Assembly (NCBI GenBank): GCA_902779645.1
Contig: CACZCH010000001.1
Location: forward strand, 237,058-301,057
Direction: 5' to 3'
DNA length: 64,000 nucleotides
Source of the DNA: an uncultured bacterium
GTDB lineage: Bacteria > Cyanobacteriota > Vampirovibrionia > Gastranaerophilales > Gastranaerophilaceae
The notes under the pieces were generated by a model that was not told the DNA's origin, searched no databases, and saw only the letters and a program-made list of their open reading frames with translations. The position numbers and the translations under genes are program-made. The number at the start of each line of letters is the position of its first letter. Position 1 is the first letter of the stretch. Shown here one piece after another: positions 44,255 through 54,688 of this stretch.

Positions 44255-47200
44255 ATGGAAAATACTTACACACACAAAACTCATACTCCTGAATTCATCA
44301 ACAAACAGATGGATAAAAAGGGTTTGAATAAGTTGCTGGCTCAAATCTATTTGGAATATGGCGGAGCTAAAACAGCAGATTTAGCTGATACTCTTAAGAA
44401 TTTGGGTTATAAAATGGCAACTCAATCAGGTGTTACGATTTCTATCTCAGATTTGTCAGTTCCTGATACAAAGAAAGCTCTATTAGAAGAAGCTGAAAAA
44501 GAGATTGAAAAATCAACACACAGATATTTAAAAGGTGAAATTACCGAAGTTGAAAGATATACAAAGGTTATTGATACTTGGTCAGAAACAACCGCTAAAT
44601 TGACTGAACAGGTTGTTGAAAACTTTGATAAACTAAACCCTGTATATATGATGGCATTCTCAGGTGCAAGAGGTAACTTATCACAGGTATCACAGCTTGT
44701 TGGTATGAGAGGCTTGATGGCTGACGCACAAGGTCAAATCATCGACTTGCCGATTACATCAAACTTCAAAGAAGGCTTATCAGTTACCGAATATATCATT
44801 TCTTCATACGGTGCAAGAAAAGGTCTTGTAGATACAGCGCTTAAGACAGCTGACTCAGGATACTTAACAAGACGTTTGGTTGACGTAGCACAAGACGTAA
44901 TTATCCGTGCAGAAGATTGCGGCGGTGAAAAATATATTAAAATGAAGCCTATTATGGATGGTGATGCAATTATCGTTCCTTTGGTAGACAGATTGTTAGG
45001 CAGAACTGTTGCTCAAGAAATCTATGACGAAGACGGAAAAACATTGTTAGTTGCTAAAAATACTACAATGGACAGAAAAGATATTAAGAAAATATCTCAC
45101 TTGAACCTTACTGAATTAAAAGTTCGTTCAGGCTTGACTTGTTCTCTTGAATACGGTGTTTGTCAAAAATGTTACGGCTGGGCTCTTACGTCTCAAAAAC
45201 TTGTTGATGTTGGTGAAGCAATCGGTATTATCGCCGCTCAATCAATCGGTGAACCCGGTACTCAGCTAACAATGAGAACATTCCACACAGGTGGTGCGGT
45301 AGGCGTTAAGGAAGCTACAAAAGAAATTCACTCTCCAATCGCAGGTACTGTTGAATCCAAGCTTAAAACAAGAGAACTCAGAACTCGTCACGGTGATGTT
45401 GTTAGAGTATCTATTTATGAAGCTGATATTGAAATTAAATCAGGTAAAAAATCTGAAAAAGTTCATATACCTGCCGGTGCAACAGTATTCTTTGAAGACG
45501 GTTTAAAGATTGAAAAAGATTACAAATTAGCTGAATTCAAACCATCATCAAATGAATCACGTTTGACAGAAAAAGCTACAAAAGATATTAACGCTGATAT
45601 TTCAGGTATGGTATTATTTGAAGACTTCGTCGCTGACGAAAAGAAAGACAGACAAGGCAATATCTCAAGAACAGCTAACAAAAACGGTATTGTATGGGTA
45701 ATAGGCGGTGACGTTTATAACCTCCCTGGCGGTTCTAAGATTCTTGTTGAAGATGAACAAAAAGTTAAAGCCGGCGATAAACTTGCTGAAACTCTTATCA
45801 TATCAGAACACGGCGGTGAAGTCAGATATGGTGAAGATTTAGTTGTTGAAGAAATTAAATCAGGCAAGGCAAAAATCAATAAGATTGTATCCGGTAAGGA
45901 AATTACAATCGTTATTGCTTCTCTTGCTCCTTCAAATGCTAAATTTGAACAAACGAAGAAAGAACAATTATGGACAGTTAAGAAGTCTGACGAAAAATAT
46001 ATCGTTAAGGCTCCTATTGATACAACTGTTGAAAATGGTATGATTATCGCTGAACTTATTGATGATGAATGCTCTGTTTCATCTTCAGGTGAAATTAAGT
46101 ATTTAGATATTGAAGTTGACGAAAATCAAATCGTTACAAAAGCAGGTAATGTAGTATTTGTACCGGAAGAAGTTCATCAAATTAATAAAGATGCGACATT
46201 AAGAATGGTTGATAACGGCACATTCGTTACAGCCGGTACAGAAGTCGTTAAAGACGTATACTGTCACATAGACGGTATAGTTGAATTCAAAGAGTTCAAC
46301 GGTGTAATTCACGAAATTACAATCCGTCCCGGTGAAGTTCACACATTACCAAGCATGTCTGAATTAAAAGTTGAAGAGGGTTCTGTTGTTGAAGCAGGTA
46401 CAACAATTGCTAAGGGAATCAAGGTTAAAGAAACTTCAATGGTTACATTGATGGAAATGGATTTTGATGATCTTGATATTGATGATTTGGATGAAGAAAT
46501 TGATACTTCTTCTCTTGAAGATGAATCTCTTGAAGACAAACCTGTTCAAATCTTGGTGAGACCTGTTCAAACAATTTATGTTGAACCAAAGGATGTATCA
46601 ATTAAATTTGATTCAACCGATGAATTAATAAATATAGTTCCTGTAACTCAACTCCAATACAAAGACGGTGCAAGAGTCAGAAACTTAGACGGTGCAACTC
46701 TTACAAGAACATCTCTAGTTCTTCAAATGCAAGGCTATTTATCACACCTTAAAGGTCTCGTAGAACTTGATTCTAAAGGTAATTTGAAGATTGTTGTACT
46801 TGAAACATTAATCGTAAGACGTGAGTTGGAAGGCAATTCTAAGCTTAACAGTTCGCTTCAGACAGAACTTCTAGTTAAGAACGGAGATATTATTGAAGCA
46901 AAAACTCCTGTTGCAAAAACAGATGTTTTGGCTCTTAATGACGGTTCTGCTTCAATTAAAGGCGATACAACCGAAGCAAGAAGATTGCTTATCAACTGTT
47001 CTAACTATGAAACAACAATTAATACAAAGAATAAGCCTTCTGTTAAGAAAGGTGAGTTCATCAAGCTTGATTCAGAACTCGCTTCATCAGGTGAAGTTGC
47101 AACTGTTTCAGGTAAGATTGTTGATGTTACTTCAAAATCAGTAACAATTAGAAATGGCCGTCCTTACTTAATCAGCCCAGGTACAATGTTGCAGGTTGAA

Positions 47201-48115
47201 GAAGGTGCTCTTGTTCAACACGGTGATATGCTCGCATCTCTTGTATTTGAAAGAGAAAAAACAGGTGATATCGTTCAAGGTTTGCCGAGGGTAGAAGAAC
47301 TTCTTGAAGCTCGTAAGCCTAAAGATTGTGCTATTTTAGCTGAATACGACGGTACTGCTAAAATTGAAATTGAGGACGACGTTCCGAGATTATTCCTTGT
47401 ATCTGATGAAGGCAATTCAACAGAAATCAAGTTTGCAATTGACGCAAGTATTGTAGTTACGAACGGTCAAAAGATTAAGAAAGGTCAGCCTTTAACAAGC
47501 GGTCCTCTTAACCCGCACGATATTATCCGACTTTGCGGACCTGAAGAAGCTCAACAATACTTGGTAGACGAAGTACAACGTGTATACCGTTCACAAGGTG
47601 TAGAAATTGCTGATAAGCACGTTGAAATTATCGTACGTCAGATGACTAAGAAGGTTAGAATTGTTGATTCTGGTGATACTAATTTACTTCCTGGAGAACT
47701 CGTAGAAGTTCAAACTTTCGAAAACGAAAACAAGGCAGTAAGAGAACACGATGGTCAAGAAGCAACTTGTGAATACATGTTGTTGGGTATCACAAAAGCT
47801 TCATTGAACACTGAATCCTTCATTTCTGCAGCGTCATTCCAAGAAACTACAAGAATCTTGACTGAAGCCGCTGTTGACGGTAAGAAGGACTTGTTAAGAG
47901 GCCTTAAGGAAAATGTAATTATCGGTAGATTAATCCCAGCCGGTACAGGTTTCCACCACTTAACATTTGCAAGTGAAGAACGTGATCAGGAAGCTCAAAA
48001 AAGAGCAGCTCAACGCAACCAAGCAAGAAAACCGTCTGCTATTTTGGAAGAGATAGAAGGCATGTTTGGTGCTCCTGAACTTACTGCAGGAAATGACAGT
48101 ATCGTAGAAGAGTAA
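44255..48115 (+). CDS. rpoC2: DNA-directed RNA polymerase subunit beta' (C-terminal part)
   Basis: The C-terminal portion of split beta'. It starts with the bridge-helix-proximal region ([21 protein letters not shown] near 135-155), a Cys cluster [14 protein letters not shown] near 295-308, and the trigger loop [22 protein letters not shown] near 330-350. A very large insertion (about 370-1000) of beta-rich SBHM-like repeats follows, including an acidic stretch with [15 protein letters not shown]. The conserved end resumes at [15 protein letters not shown]. The 1286-residue length matches cyanobacterial RpoC2. The assignment is certain. Confidence 0.98.
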   Translation: MENTYTHKTHTPEFINKQMDKKGLNKLLAQIYLEYGGAKTADLADTLKNLGYKMATQSGVTISISDLSVPDTKKALLEEAEKEIEKSTHRYLKGEITEVERYTKVIDTWSETTAKLTEQVVENFDKLNPVYMMAFSGARGNLSQVSQLVGMRGLMADAQGQIIDLPITSNFKEGLSVTEYIISSYGARKGLVDTALKTADSGYLTRRLVDVAQDVIIRAEDCGGEKYIKMKPIMDGDAIIVPLVDRLLGRTVAQEIYDEDGKTLLVAKNTTMDRKDIKKISHLNLTELKVRSGLTCSLEYGVCQKCYGWALTSQKLVDVGEAIGIIAAQSIGEPGTQLTMRTFHTGGAVGVKEATKEIHSPIAGTVESKLKTRELRTRHGDVVRVSIYEADIEIKSGKKSEKVHIPAGATVFFEDGLKIEKDYKLAEFKPSSNESRLTEKATKDINADISGMVLFEDFVADEKKDRQGNISRTANKNGIVWVIGGDVYNLPGGSKILVEDEQKVKAGDKLAETLIISEHGGEVRYGEDLVVEEIKSGKAKINKIVSGKEITIVIASLAPSNAKFEQTKKEQLWTVKKSDEKYIVKAPIDTTVENGMIIAELIDDECSVSSSGEIKYLDIEVDENQIVTKAGNVVFVPEEVHQINKDATLRMVDNGTFVTAGTEVVKDVYCHIDGIVEFKEFNGVIHEITIRPGEVHTLPSMSELKVEEGSVVEAGTTIAKGIKVKETSMVTLMEMDFDDLDIDDLDEEIDTSSLEDESLEDKPVQILVRPVQTIYVEPKDVSIKFDSTDELINIVPVTQLQYKDGARVRNLDGATLTRTSLVLQMQGYLSHLKGLVELDSKGNLKIVVLETLIVRRELEGNSKLNSSLQTELLVKNGDIIEAKTPVAKTDVLALNDGSASIKGDTTEARRLLINCSNYETTINTKNKPSVKKGEFIKLDSELASSGEVATVSGKIVDVTSKSVTIRNGRPYLISPGTMLQVEEGALVQHGDMLASLVFEREKTGDIVQGLPRVEELLEARKPKDCAILAEYDGTAKIEIEDDVPRLFLVSDEGNSTEIKFAIDASIVVTNGQKIKKGQPLTSGPLNPHDIIRLCGPEEAQQYLVDEVQRVYRSQGVEIADKHVEIIVRQMTKKVRIVDSGDTNLLPGELVEVQTFENENKAVREHDGQEATCEYMLLGITKASLNTESFISAASFQETTRILTEAAVDGKKDLLRGLKENVIIGRLIPAGTGFHHLTFASEERDQEAQKRAAQRNQARKPSAILEEIEGMFGAPELTAGNDSIVEE

Positions 48116-48136
48116 TTTTATTAATTACAAAAAATA

Positions 48137-48178
48137 AAAGTGTGGTGAAGATATAAATATCTTCGCCACACTTTTTTA
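48137..48178 (+). terminator. Intrinsic terminator after rpoC2
   Basis: AGTGTGGTGAAGATAT pairs with ATATCTTCGCCACACT (one G-T wobble) around a very short AA loop, followed by TTTTTT. It ends the rpoB-rpoC1-rpoC2 transcript. Confidence 0.92.
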
Positions 48179-48219
48179 ATAAAAACTTATGATATCTAAG
48201 ATATTAATTATTGCTAAAA

Positions 48220-48924
48220 TTAATAATCTTCTCTTCCGCGAGATTTCAGGTATTCGCGAATGCTGTTAAGTGAAAATTGGATAATACGTGTTATACGTGA
48301 AGGCGAAAGTCCTATTGTATTTGCAATATCTTTTGCCTGCATATTTCTGTAAAAACGATACTCGACGACTGTTCTTTCTTTTTGAGGTAATCTTGCTATG
48401 GCTTGTTTAATAAGTTTACTCATTTCAATAATCTCTGCCTGCTCATCGGGCATAGCAGAAGGGTCTTTAAGAAAATCAAACGGTGAAGCATTATCTGTTG
48501 CAGCAGCTGCAAGACCATCGATTGATAAAATTGTTTCATAAACAGCTTCACGAACTTTTGTCGGTGATATTGAAAAGCCCATATCTTCGCCGGAGCTGTC
48601 ATTATCGGACTCGGGAGATGATGCATATTCGTCAGAACCCCCATCTTCTCCGTCTTCTCCTGTTTTATGTTTAAGCGTATACCATTTATATCTGTGTCTT
48701 AATTCGTTTCTGATAGCCCATTTAACAGCCGTTCCAATATACGCTTCATTATATTTTTCAAGTTGTTCTTCAGTTTTGTCTTTAATCAAAGACTGGATAG
48801 CAATAATACCTATACTAACCAACTCTTCATATTCAACCATGTGGTTAGGTATACGTCTTTGCTCAACTCTTGCAATTTTTTGTACAATACCAACGTATTG
48901 ATTAATTAAAGTTTTACTATCCAT
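48220..48924 (-). CDS. Sigma-70 family RNA polymerase sigma factor, FliA-like
   Basis: An alternative sigma factor. Region 2 is in YEELVSIGIIAIQSLI and the following AYIGTAVKWAIRNELRHRYKW (about 28-80). Region 4 (ALARLPQKER-type LPQKERTVVEYRFYRNMQAK and LSPSRITRIIQFSLNSIREY) is at about 175-228. Between them is an acidic Gly/Asp/Ser-rich linker near 90-115 (EDGEDGGSDEYASSPESDND) in place of an obvious region 3. It lies downstream of flhB on the same strand. Context and size (234 residues) suggest the flagellar sigma factor that could read the two sigma-28-like promoters here, though identity is inferred. Confidence 0.8.
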   Translation of the reverse strand: MDSKTLINQYVGIVQKIARVEQRRIPNHMVEYEELVSIGIIAIQSLIKDKTEEQLEKYNEAYIGTAVKWAIRNELRHRYKWYTLKHKTGEDGEDGGSDEYASSPESDNDSSGEDMGFSISPTKVREAVYETILSIDGLAAAATDNASPFDFLKDPSAMPDEQAEIIEMSKLIKQAIARLPQKERTVVEYRFYRNMQAKDIANTIGLSPSRITRIIQFSLNSIREYLKSRGREDY

Positions 48925-49031
48925 CTTATCTTATTAAACTAACCTCATTCTATAATACCTTGTTTTCAATATTTTTTCAAGATTTTAGACTACATTATAT
49001 ATATGAAATTAGTATTTGTAACTGTAAAAAG

Positions 49032-50096
49032 TTACTGGTTGTTCTTATTTTTTAAACCATAAACAAACAATAATATTTCTGCTACGGCTTTATATAATTC
49101 CGGCGGAATCTGCTGGTTAATATCTACCATTCTGAATAATGCTCTGGCAACAGGCGGGTTATCTATTACGGGTACATTATGCTGAACAGCTATATCTATA
49201 ATTTTCTTCGCAATTAACTCCGTACCTTTTGCAGTTACGGTAGGAGAAGCCATTGTTTCAGCATCATATTTAAGTGCGCATGCTACGTGGGTTGGGTTTC
49301 TTACAACAAAATCCGCATCCGGAACCGAGTCCATCGCTCCCTGCTGTAACATCTGCATGCGCCTTTGCCGAAGTGCTGCCTTTACGTGAGGATCACCTTC
49401 TGAGTTCTTGTATTCATCTTTGATTTCTTTAAATGACATTTTTTGGTCTTTTAAAAACTTCCATTTAGTAACACCGTAGTCTGCCGCTGCGATAATCAAA
49501 AATGCGATACAAGCTTTATAAATAAATTCAACTATAAGTTTTCCGAACTCTATCATTACTGCAAAATGATTATCAATAGCCGCCAGCATTAATATGCTTT
49601 CCAAATGAGCTCTGTATACCGTCCAGCCGACTATACCCAGTACAACTACTTTAAGAATATTTTTGAAGAGTTCAAAAAGAGTTTTAACTTGGAATAGGTT
49701 TTTAAAATATTTCGTCGGGTTTAATTTATCAAGTTTCGGGACAAGCGGTGCTGTGGCAACAAGTGGTCCTACTTGTATGAAATCTCCCAATATTGCAATG
49801 AATGCAGCAACAAATAATATTGAGCCAATTATAACAACTGAAGGAACAATTGCATTTGTTAATATATAAGTTATACCAATATCTTCGATATGTTTATTAG
49901 GAATTTGCTCATATAAAGTTCTAAATAGTCCTACTATCATTCTCCACATAACAGGAGCAAGCATATTAATAAAAGTGAACATGACAAGAAGTGATAAAGC
50001 CGTAGATACGTCTTTCGACTTGACGACCTGTCCTTCTTTTCGTGCTCTCTCAAGTTTCTGAGGAGTGGCATCAAACTGTTTGTCTTCATCTCCCAT
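49032..50096 (-). CDS. flhB: Flagellar biosynthesis protein FlhB
   Basis: Substrate-specificity switch of the flagellar type III export apparatus. It starts DKQFDATPQKLERARKEGQV, the FlhB/YscU opening, followed by four membrane segments between about 30 and 215. The cytoplasmic domain has the autocleavage site NPTH near 266-269 in VVRNPTHVACALKYD, then VPVIDNPPVARALFR. At 354 residues the length is normal. FlhB rather than YscU is favoured by the flagellin and FliA-like genes in the window. No other export genes are adjacent, so flagellar genes are dispersed. Confidence 0.92.
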   Translation of the reverse strand: MGDEDKQFDATPQKLERARKEGQVVKSKDVSTALSLLVMFTFINMLAPVMWRMIVGLFRTLYEQIPNKHIEDIGITYILTNAIVPSVVIIGSILFVAAFIAILGDFIQVGPLVATAPLVPKLDKLNPTKYFKNLFQVKTLFELFKNILKVVVLGIVGWTVYRAHLESILMLAAIDNHFAVMIEFGKLIVEFIYKACIAFLIIAAADYGVTKWKFLKDQKMSFKEIKDEYKNSEGDPHVKAALRQRRMQMLQQGAMDSVPDADFVVRNPTHVACALKYDAETMASPTVTAKGTELIAKKIIDIAVQHNVPVIDNPPVARALFRMVDINQQIPPELYKAVAEILLFVYGLKNKNNQ

Positions 50097-50174
50097 TTGT
50101 TTACCTTAGTTGGATTATATTATTATCATAGCATAAATTAGTTTTTTAGAATATAATACTCTAAGGAGGGGGAT

Positions 50175-50471
50175 ATGAAAAATTTTGTATACGGTTTGTT
50201 ATTATTGGTATTATCATTGGCTGAAGGCTGGTATTCCGTTTTATATCTTTCAGAGAAATGGGAACTTGCCGGAGTCTTTATATCTGGCGTTGGTATTGGT
50301 ATATTCTTAATGTTTTTAAAACTGAATGTCAAGAATGATAAAATTAATTCATATAAAAGAGAACTGGAAAAAGAATCAGTTGTCTCTGATGAAAATTCTG
50401 CGAAAGTTAAAGTGCTCCAATCTAAAATTGAAGTATTGGAAAAAGCTCTTGAAAATGCTTTAAAAAAATAG
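50175..50471 (+). CDS. Small two-helix membrane protein with coiled-coil tail
   Basis: A 98-residue protein with two membrane segments (YGLLLLVLSLAEGWYSVLYL and GVFISGVGIGIFLMFLKL) and a charged coiled coil from about 55 to the end (KINSYKRELEKE, LQSKIEVLEKALEN). The layout resembles LapA/DUF1049-type proteins, but I cannot confirm it. AAGGAGGGGG is a strong ribosome site and TATAAT lies about 22 nt upstream of the ATG. It is divergent from flhB with 78 bp between. Confidence 0.7.
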   Translation: MKNFVYGLLLLVLSLAEGWYSVLYLSEKWELAGVFISGVGIGIFLMFLKLNVKNDKINSYKRELEKESVVSDENSAKVKVLQSKIEVLEKALENALKK

Positions 50472-50543
50472 TCTGTAAAGTTTTATTAACTATGCTTCCT
50501 AAATATAAAAAAATGTAATAAAATTAAATAAAAGGGGTGTGTT

Positions 50544-50840
50544 ATGCGAGTGAGTCAGATTAGTGTTTATCATCAACCAAAAGTAAATTCTATAAAACAA
50601 AAAACGACCAGCTATCAACCAATGTGTAAACCTGAACAGCCGACAAGTGCTATAACCTTTAACGGGAAATTTGGAGCATGGCTTGGCGGTTTAGTAGGCG
50701 CAGCCGCTGTTATTGCAACTGCTGTTGTAGCAGCACCGGCAGCTGCTTGCTTGGCAGGAGGCGGTGCAATTCTAGGAGCTATTGGCGGAGATGTTGCTGA
50801 AGATGCAGTAAATAAGACGGATAATAATGATTCAAATTAG
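50544..50840 (+). CDS. Small glycine-zipper membrane protein with ITFNGK motif
   Basis: A 98-residue protein. Residues 1-45 are polar and end in SAITFNGKFG; then a Gly/Ala-rich hydrophobic stretch (LGGLVGAAAVIATAVVAAPA, then GGGAILGAIGG) forms one or two glycine-zipper helices, followed by a short acidic tail. AAAAGGGG precedes the ATG. No family assigned. The short F(N/K/G)-type motif ahead of the hydrophobic part resembles the openings of other orphans in this window. Confidence 0.65.
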   Translation: MRVSQISVYHQPKVNSIKQKTTSYQPMCKPEQPTSAITFNGKFGAWLGGLVGAAAVIATAVVAAPAAACLAGGGAILGAIGGDVAEDAVNKTDNNDSN

Positions 50841-50845
50841 TTAAG

Positions 50846-51784
50846 TTAACTGCATAAATCAATCAGAGATTTCGGTGTTGCGTTCCCGAAGTCTAGTACT
50901 GCATTTTTAAGTTTATTTTTTAATAAAAATAATTTTAAAATCTCCTTATATTTATCTGGAATCGGTGCATATTGGTCATTACCGCAAGCAAATTTAAAAA
51001 TTCCTCCATGCTTGTCAGTTCCTGCAAGACAAAGCTGGGGTATACCGTTTTTATCAATAAATATGTGAAAATCAGTGTTTAAAAAATTACTGCTGACTTT
51101 ATTTGGAGTTCTTGTACACCAATTACTTCTTTGAGACAGTGCTGATATGAATTCTTTAGTTTTATTCAATATTGCGGGACATCTTTGAGCTTCAGCCGTG
51201 CTGGGAACTTTAATTGAAAACCATTTGCCCCTGATACCGTTTAACGTGACTTCTTCTGTTTTTGTATTTAACGTACTTTCAAATTCCCTAATCAATTTAA
51301 AATATGCTTTTTTAAAAGACACTCCTGTTTTCGCAACGGCTATAATTGCTTTATCAATGACATTAGGATTAATAACAGGTGCCAACTGCATATTTTGAGG
51401 GCTTAAATTTTCTGTTAATGAACGCAGAATTTTTAGTTTAATAAATGGTGAGTTTTTACAATAAGGATTACTGTCTATAAGATCTGCCCATTCTTGTACC
51501 ATCTCATTTCTTTCTGTTTGCACAATTTCATTTTTCAGTAAAGATGATGTGTAATTTTTATGGGTTATTTCATTAAATTTTTTTGATGCCCAGTCTCTTA
51601 ATTTCTCAGGATTTCCCCAGATGCTGTGCGGTAGTTCTTGTCTGTATGCTTCAATAATTTCTCTTTCTGCACCTTTAATATGCTGCATTGAGCGCAGACC
51701 GGTAAGCTCAGAGTATGTTTTTTTGAATACTTTTTGAGCTGATGAAGCATATTTTAGAGTTTTTGGACTGATAAACCCGACCAT
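50846..51784 (-). CDS. Orphan 312-residue protein with WCT motif
   Basis: Not recognised with confidence. No signal peptide. The C-terminal third holds SQRSNWCTRTPNKVSSNFLN, then FHIFIDKNGIPQLCLAGTD: a Trp-Cys-Thr string followed by a hydrophobic-acidic strand, a pattern also seen in some phage and PcfJ-type proteins, which is only a loose resemblance. The N-terminal two thirds are helical. GATAAT ends 6 nt before the ATG with no ribosome site, so the message may be leaderless. It converges on the glycine-zipper gene with a 5-bp gap and no terminator. Confidence 0.55.
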   Translation of the reverse strand: MVGFISPKTLKYASSAQKVFKKTYSELTGLRSMQHIKGAEREIIEAYRQELPHSIWGNPEKLRDWASKKFNEITHKNYTSSLLKNEIVQTERNEMVQEWADLIDSNPYCKNSPFIKLKILRSLTENLSPQNMQLAPVINPNVIDKAIIAVAKTGVSFKKAYFKLIREFESTLNTKTEEVTLNGIRGKWFSIKVPSTAEAQRCPAILNKTKEFISALSQRSNWCTRTPNKVSSNFLNTDFHIFIDKNGIPQLCLAGTDKHGGIFKFACGNDQYAPIPDKYKEILKLFLLKNKLKNAVLDFGNATPKSLIDLCS

Positions 51785-51796
51785 CTTTAGATTATC
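51782..51796 (-). promoter_or_regulatory. -10 element abutting the WCT-motif gene start
   Basis: On the minus strand GATAAT (51791-51796) is followed by CTAAAG and the ATG at 51784. CTAAAG is not a plausible Shine-Dalgarno at zero spacing. Confidence 0.35.
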
Positions 51797-51937
51797 CTTA
51801 CTATCTATTTAAAGTATTTTTATCAAAAAAAATTGCTAAAATAGCTGATTTATTGTAAAATTGTCTTAACATACGGGGTAAATATTATTACACCTATTGA
51901 AAAAGCTATATAATTATAAGCATTTTAGGAGAGATAT

Positions 51938-52543
51938 ATGACAGAAGAGATTAAAAAAATTTTAGACTATGTACCTACTGTAATTGAACAATCTTCAAGA
52001 GGCGAGAAGTCTTTTGACATATTTTCGAGATTGCTGAGAGAAAGAATTATTTTCTTGGGTACTGAGATAGATGATGATGTTGCAAATTCAATAGTTGCGC
52101 AAATGTTGCTTTTGGATAGCGAAAATCCAGAAAAGGATATTATGCTTTATATAAATTCTCCGGGAGGAAGCGTAACAGCAGGTTTTGCAATTTATGATAC
52201 AATGCAGCATATAAGAGCAGATGTACAAACAATTTGTTTGGGTCAAGCTGCTTCTATGGGTGCATTTTTACTTTCATCAGGGGCAAAAGGAAAGAGAATG
52301 GCTCTTCCTCATTCAAGAATAATGATTCACCAGCCTTTAGGCGGTGCAAGAGGTCAGGCTACGGATATCGAACTTGAAGCAAAAGAGATTTTGAGAATGA
52401 AAGACTTATTAATCGGTATAATGGCTGAAAATGCAGGTCAAGACTTTGAAAAAGTTAAGGCAGATTGTGAGCGCGACCACTACTTATCCGCTCAAGAATC
52501 AGTTGAATATGGTTTGATTGATAAGGTTGTAACTCAAGTTTAA
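51938..52543 (+). CDS. clpP: ATP-dependent Clp protease proteolytic subunit
   Basis: The barrel-forming serine protease of the Clp system. Catalytic Ser is in [11 protein letters not shown] near 105, His in [15 protein letters not shown] near 131 and the Asp near 180. [18 protein letters not shown] is the family's oligomer interface. At 201 residues the length is normal. AGGAGAGA precedes the ATG. clpX is not adjacent. The assignment is certain. Confidence 0.97.
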   Translation: MTEEIKKILDYVPTVIEQSSRGEKSFDIFSRLLRERIIFLGTEIDDDVANSIVAQMLLLDSENPEKDIMLYINSPGGSVTAGFAIYDTMQHIRADVQTICLGQAASMGAFLLSSGAKGKRMALPHSRIMIHQPLGGARGQATDIELEAKEILRMKDLLIGIMAENAGQDFEKVKADCERDHYLSAQESVEYGLIDKVVTQV

Positions 52544-52562
52544 AAATTTAATAAATGTAAAG

Positions 52563-52604
52563 GAATCAACAATTGTATTTATTACAATTGTTGATTTTTT
52601 GTAT
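52563..52604 (+). terminator. Intrinsic terminator after clpP
   Basis: Perfect 14-bp stem AATCAACAATTGTA / TACAATTGTTGATT (52564-52577 and 52583-52596) with a 5-nt loop and TTTT following. Confidence 0.88.
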
Positions 52605-52689
52605 TCTGTATTGTAGAATATTGCTAATGTGTAGAACCGGGTCGGAATTAAAAACCTTACCGGTAAGTATAAATTAAGGAGAAAGAAAG

Positions 52690-53961
52690 ATGACATCAAA
52701 AAATTTTTTATTTACATCTGAATCTGTAACAGAAGGACACCCTGACAAAGTATGCGACCAAATATCTGATGCGATTTTAGATGAGTTTTTATCTAAGGAT
52801 CCTTCAAGCCGTGTAGCTGCTGAAACAACCGCTACAACCGGTATGGTATTAGTTTGCGGAGAAATTACATCAAACTGCTATGTTGATATTCCGCAAGTTG
52901 TTAGAAATACTGTTAAAGGTATCGGCTATACAGGGTCGGCAGGAGGAGGATTTGATGCTGACACTTGCGCTGTATTAACAAGTATTGATGAGCAATCTGT
53001 TGATATTGCGGGTGGTGTAAACAAAGCATTAGAATCAAGAAGTGAAAATTCTGATACATCATCAAGTGAAACTTCTAATATAGGAGCTGGCGACCAAGGT
53101 ATTATGTTCGGTTATGCTTGCAACGAAACACCGGAACTTATGCCTTTACCAATCAGCTTGGCTCATAAATTGTCATATAGATTGGCTCAAGTTAGAAAAG
53201 AAGGCCTTTTGTCTTACTTAAGACCGGATGGCAAATCTCAAGTTACTGTTGAATATGTTGACGGAAAGCCATCAAGAATTCATACGATTCTGCTTTCAAC
53301 TCAACATGCGCCTGAGATTAACGGTATTAGCGATAATTCAAAAATTCAATCAATTATTTATAGTGATTTGAAAAAACTGGTTATTGATTATGTATTTGAA
53401 ACAGAAGGTATTAAGCCTGATTCAGAAACAATTATCTTAATTAACCCATCTGGAAGATTCGTAGTAGGCGGTCCTCAAGGTGATACTGGTTTGACAGGAC
53501 GTAAGATTATTGTTGATACATACGGCGGTTATTCTCGTCACGGAGGCGGAGCTTTCTCAGGAAAGGATCCTACGAAGGTTGACCGTTCAGCTGCTTATGC
53601 TGCAAGATATGTTGCTAAAAATATTGTAGCAGCCGGACTTGCGGAAAAATGCGAAATCGAGCTTGCTTATGCAATAGGTAAAGCTGAACCTGTTTCTATC
53701 TTTGTTGATACCTTCGGTACCGGTAAAATATCAGATGATACAATATCTGAAATCATTAGCAAAAATTTTGACTTAAGACCGGCAGCAATTATTTCTAATT
53801 TTGATTTAAGAAATCTTCCTGCTAAAAACGGCGGTAAGTTCTATCAAAAACTTGCAGCATACGGTCATGTCGGAAGAACAGATATTTTTGTACCTTGGGA
53901 ACAGTTAGATAAGGTGGACTTGTTAAAAAAGTCATTATCTGATTCTTATGCAGTATGCTAA
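52690..53961 (+). CDS. metK: S-adenosylmethionine synthetase
   Basis: Makes SAM from methionine and ATP. It starts [20 protein letters not shown] with the ATP-binding His, has [12 protein letters not shown] near 133-144, the P-loop-like [21 protein letters not shown] near 258-278 and the C-terminal [11 protein letters not shown]. The 423-residue length, with an insert near 110-130 ([15 protein letters not shown]), is like cyanobacterial MetK. AAGGAGAAAG precedes the ATG. The 85-nt leader holds a CTTACCGGTAAG palindrome but no SAM riboswitch I can recognise. The assignment is certain. Confidence 0.97.
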   Translation: MTSKNFLFTSESVTEGHPDKVCDQISDAILDEFLSKDPSSRVAAETTATTGMVLVCGEITSNCYVDIPQVVRNTVKGIGYTGSAGGGFDADTCAVLTSIDEQSVDIAGGVNKALESRSENSDTSSSETSNIGAGDQGIMFGYACNETPELMPLPISLAHKLSYRLAQVRKEGLLSYLRPDGKSQVTVEYVDGKPSRIHTILLSTQHAPEINGISDNSKIQSIIYSDLKKLVIDYVFETEGIKPDSETIILINPSGRFVVGGPQGDTGLTGRKIIVDTYGGYSRHGGGAFSGKDPTKVDRSAAYAARYVAKNIVAAGLAEKCEIELAYAIGKAEPVSIFVDTFGTGKISDDTISEIISKNFDLRPAAIISNFDLRNLPAKNGGKFYQKLAAYGHVGRTDIFVPWEQLDKVDLLKKSLSDSYAVC

Positions 53962-53976
53962 GAATATAAGCTTTCA

Positions 53977-54010
53977 TTAAAAAGCTCCTACTGTTGTGGG
54001 AGCTTTTTTT
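53977..54010 (+). terminator. Intrinsic terminator after metK
   Basis: AAAAAGCTCC pairs with GGGAGCTTTTTT around a 9-nt loop, followed by GC. Confidence 0.88.
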
Positions 54011-54146
54011 GCATTTAATGTTGTATGTATTAAACATATATAAATAGATTTACCCTAAATGTAAAGTTTGTTTAAAATTTGATGACAAATCGGCATGCTT
54101 TTTATATTATATTAATATGTAATGGGAATTAAGGAGTTTGGGCTCT

Positions 54147-54623
54147 ATGATTAATAAAAAGATTGAAACGGTTAGTCCGATACAAAGTACGTTATCAACA
54201 GAAGATGATACTTTTACTGCGCTTTCTACGTCAGCATTACTTGCAAAAAGTGCAGTCCCGTATTCTCACAGAAGAATTGCTGATAATTATGTGATCATTA
54301 AGAAAGTTTACCGTTTTCAAGCTGTACAAAGCCGTATCACAAACTCTGAATTGCAGCTTCTTAAAAAATATGATTTTAATACATTGGAATTTTCTACAAT
54401 TAAACAAATTAATGATGAGTTAGTTTATTTGAAAAAATGGTCAGTTTCCAATAATGAAGCATTGAGAAAAGATTCAGACCAATTATTACAAATCAGATGT
54501 AAAGAATTAAAATATATTGTGGCAAGCAGATATGCGACTGTAACCAACGAATTGTATAACGGTTACAAAGCTTTAGAAAGATATTTTGAAGAAATATCAA
54601 AATTCAATTCTCCGTTGTCTTAA
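54147..54623 (+). CDS. Orphan 158-residue helical protein
   Basis: From the ATG at 54147 (MINKKIETVSPIQSTL), with AAGGAG about 10 nt upstream. There is no signal peptide. Residues 1-45 are Ser/Thr-rich and probably disordered; the rest is helical and charged (NYVIIKKVYRFQAVQSRITN, LKKWSVSNNEALRKDSDQLL). No family is recognised. An upstream TTG at 54138 gives a longer frame but overlaps the ribosome-site spacing. The upstream region holds AATGTAAAGTTTGTTTAAAA (about 54058), resembling the sequence near 55830. Confidence 0.6.
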   Translation: MINKKIETVSPIQSTLSTEDDTFTALSTSALLAKSAVPYSHRRIADNYVIIKKVYRFQAVQSRITNSELQLLKKYDFNTLEFSTIKQINDELVYLKKWSVSNNEALRKDSDQLLQIRCKELKYIVASRYATVTNELYNGYKALERYFEEISKFNSPLS

Positions 54624-54688
54624 TAATTCTTAATAAATGCGCAATTTTTAACCTTTACATGTTTTATAACCTGTGAAAGGTTCGTGGT

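Noticed and set aside
49032..50096. Virulence-type injectisome (YscU) rather than flagellar FlhB
   Set aside because: Flagellin, a FliA-like sigma factor and sigma-28-like promoters are present, and no secretin, needle or translocon gene is seen.
52604..52689. SAM riboswitch upstream of metK
   Set aside because: There is a short CTTACCGGTAAG palindrome, but the 85-nt leader lacks the conserved cores and multi-helix layout of SAM riboswitch classes I can recall.
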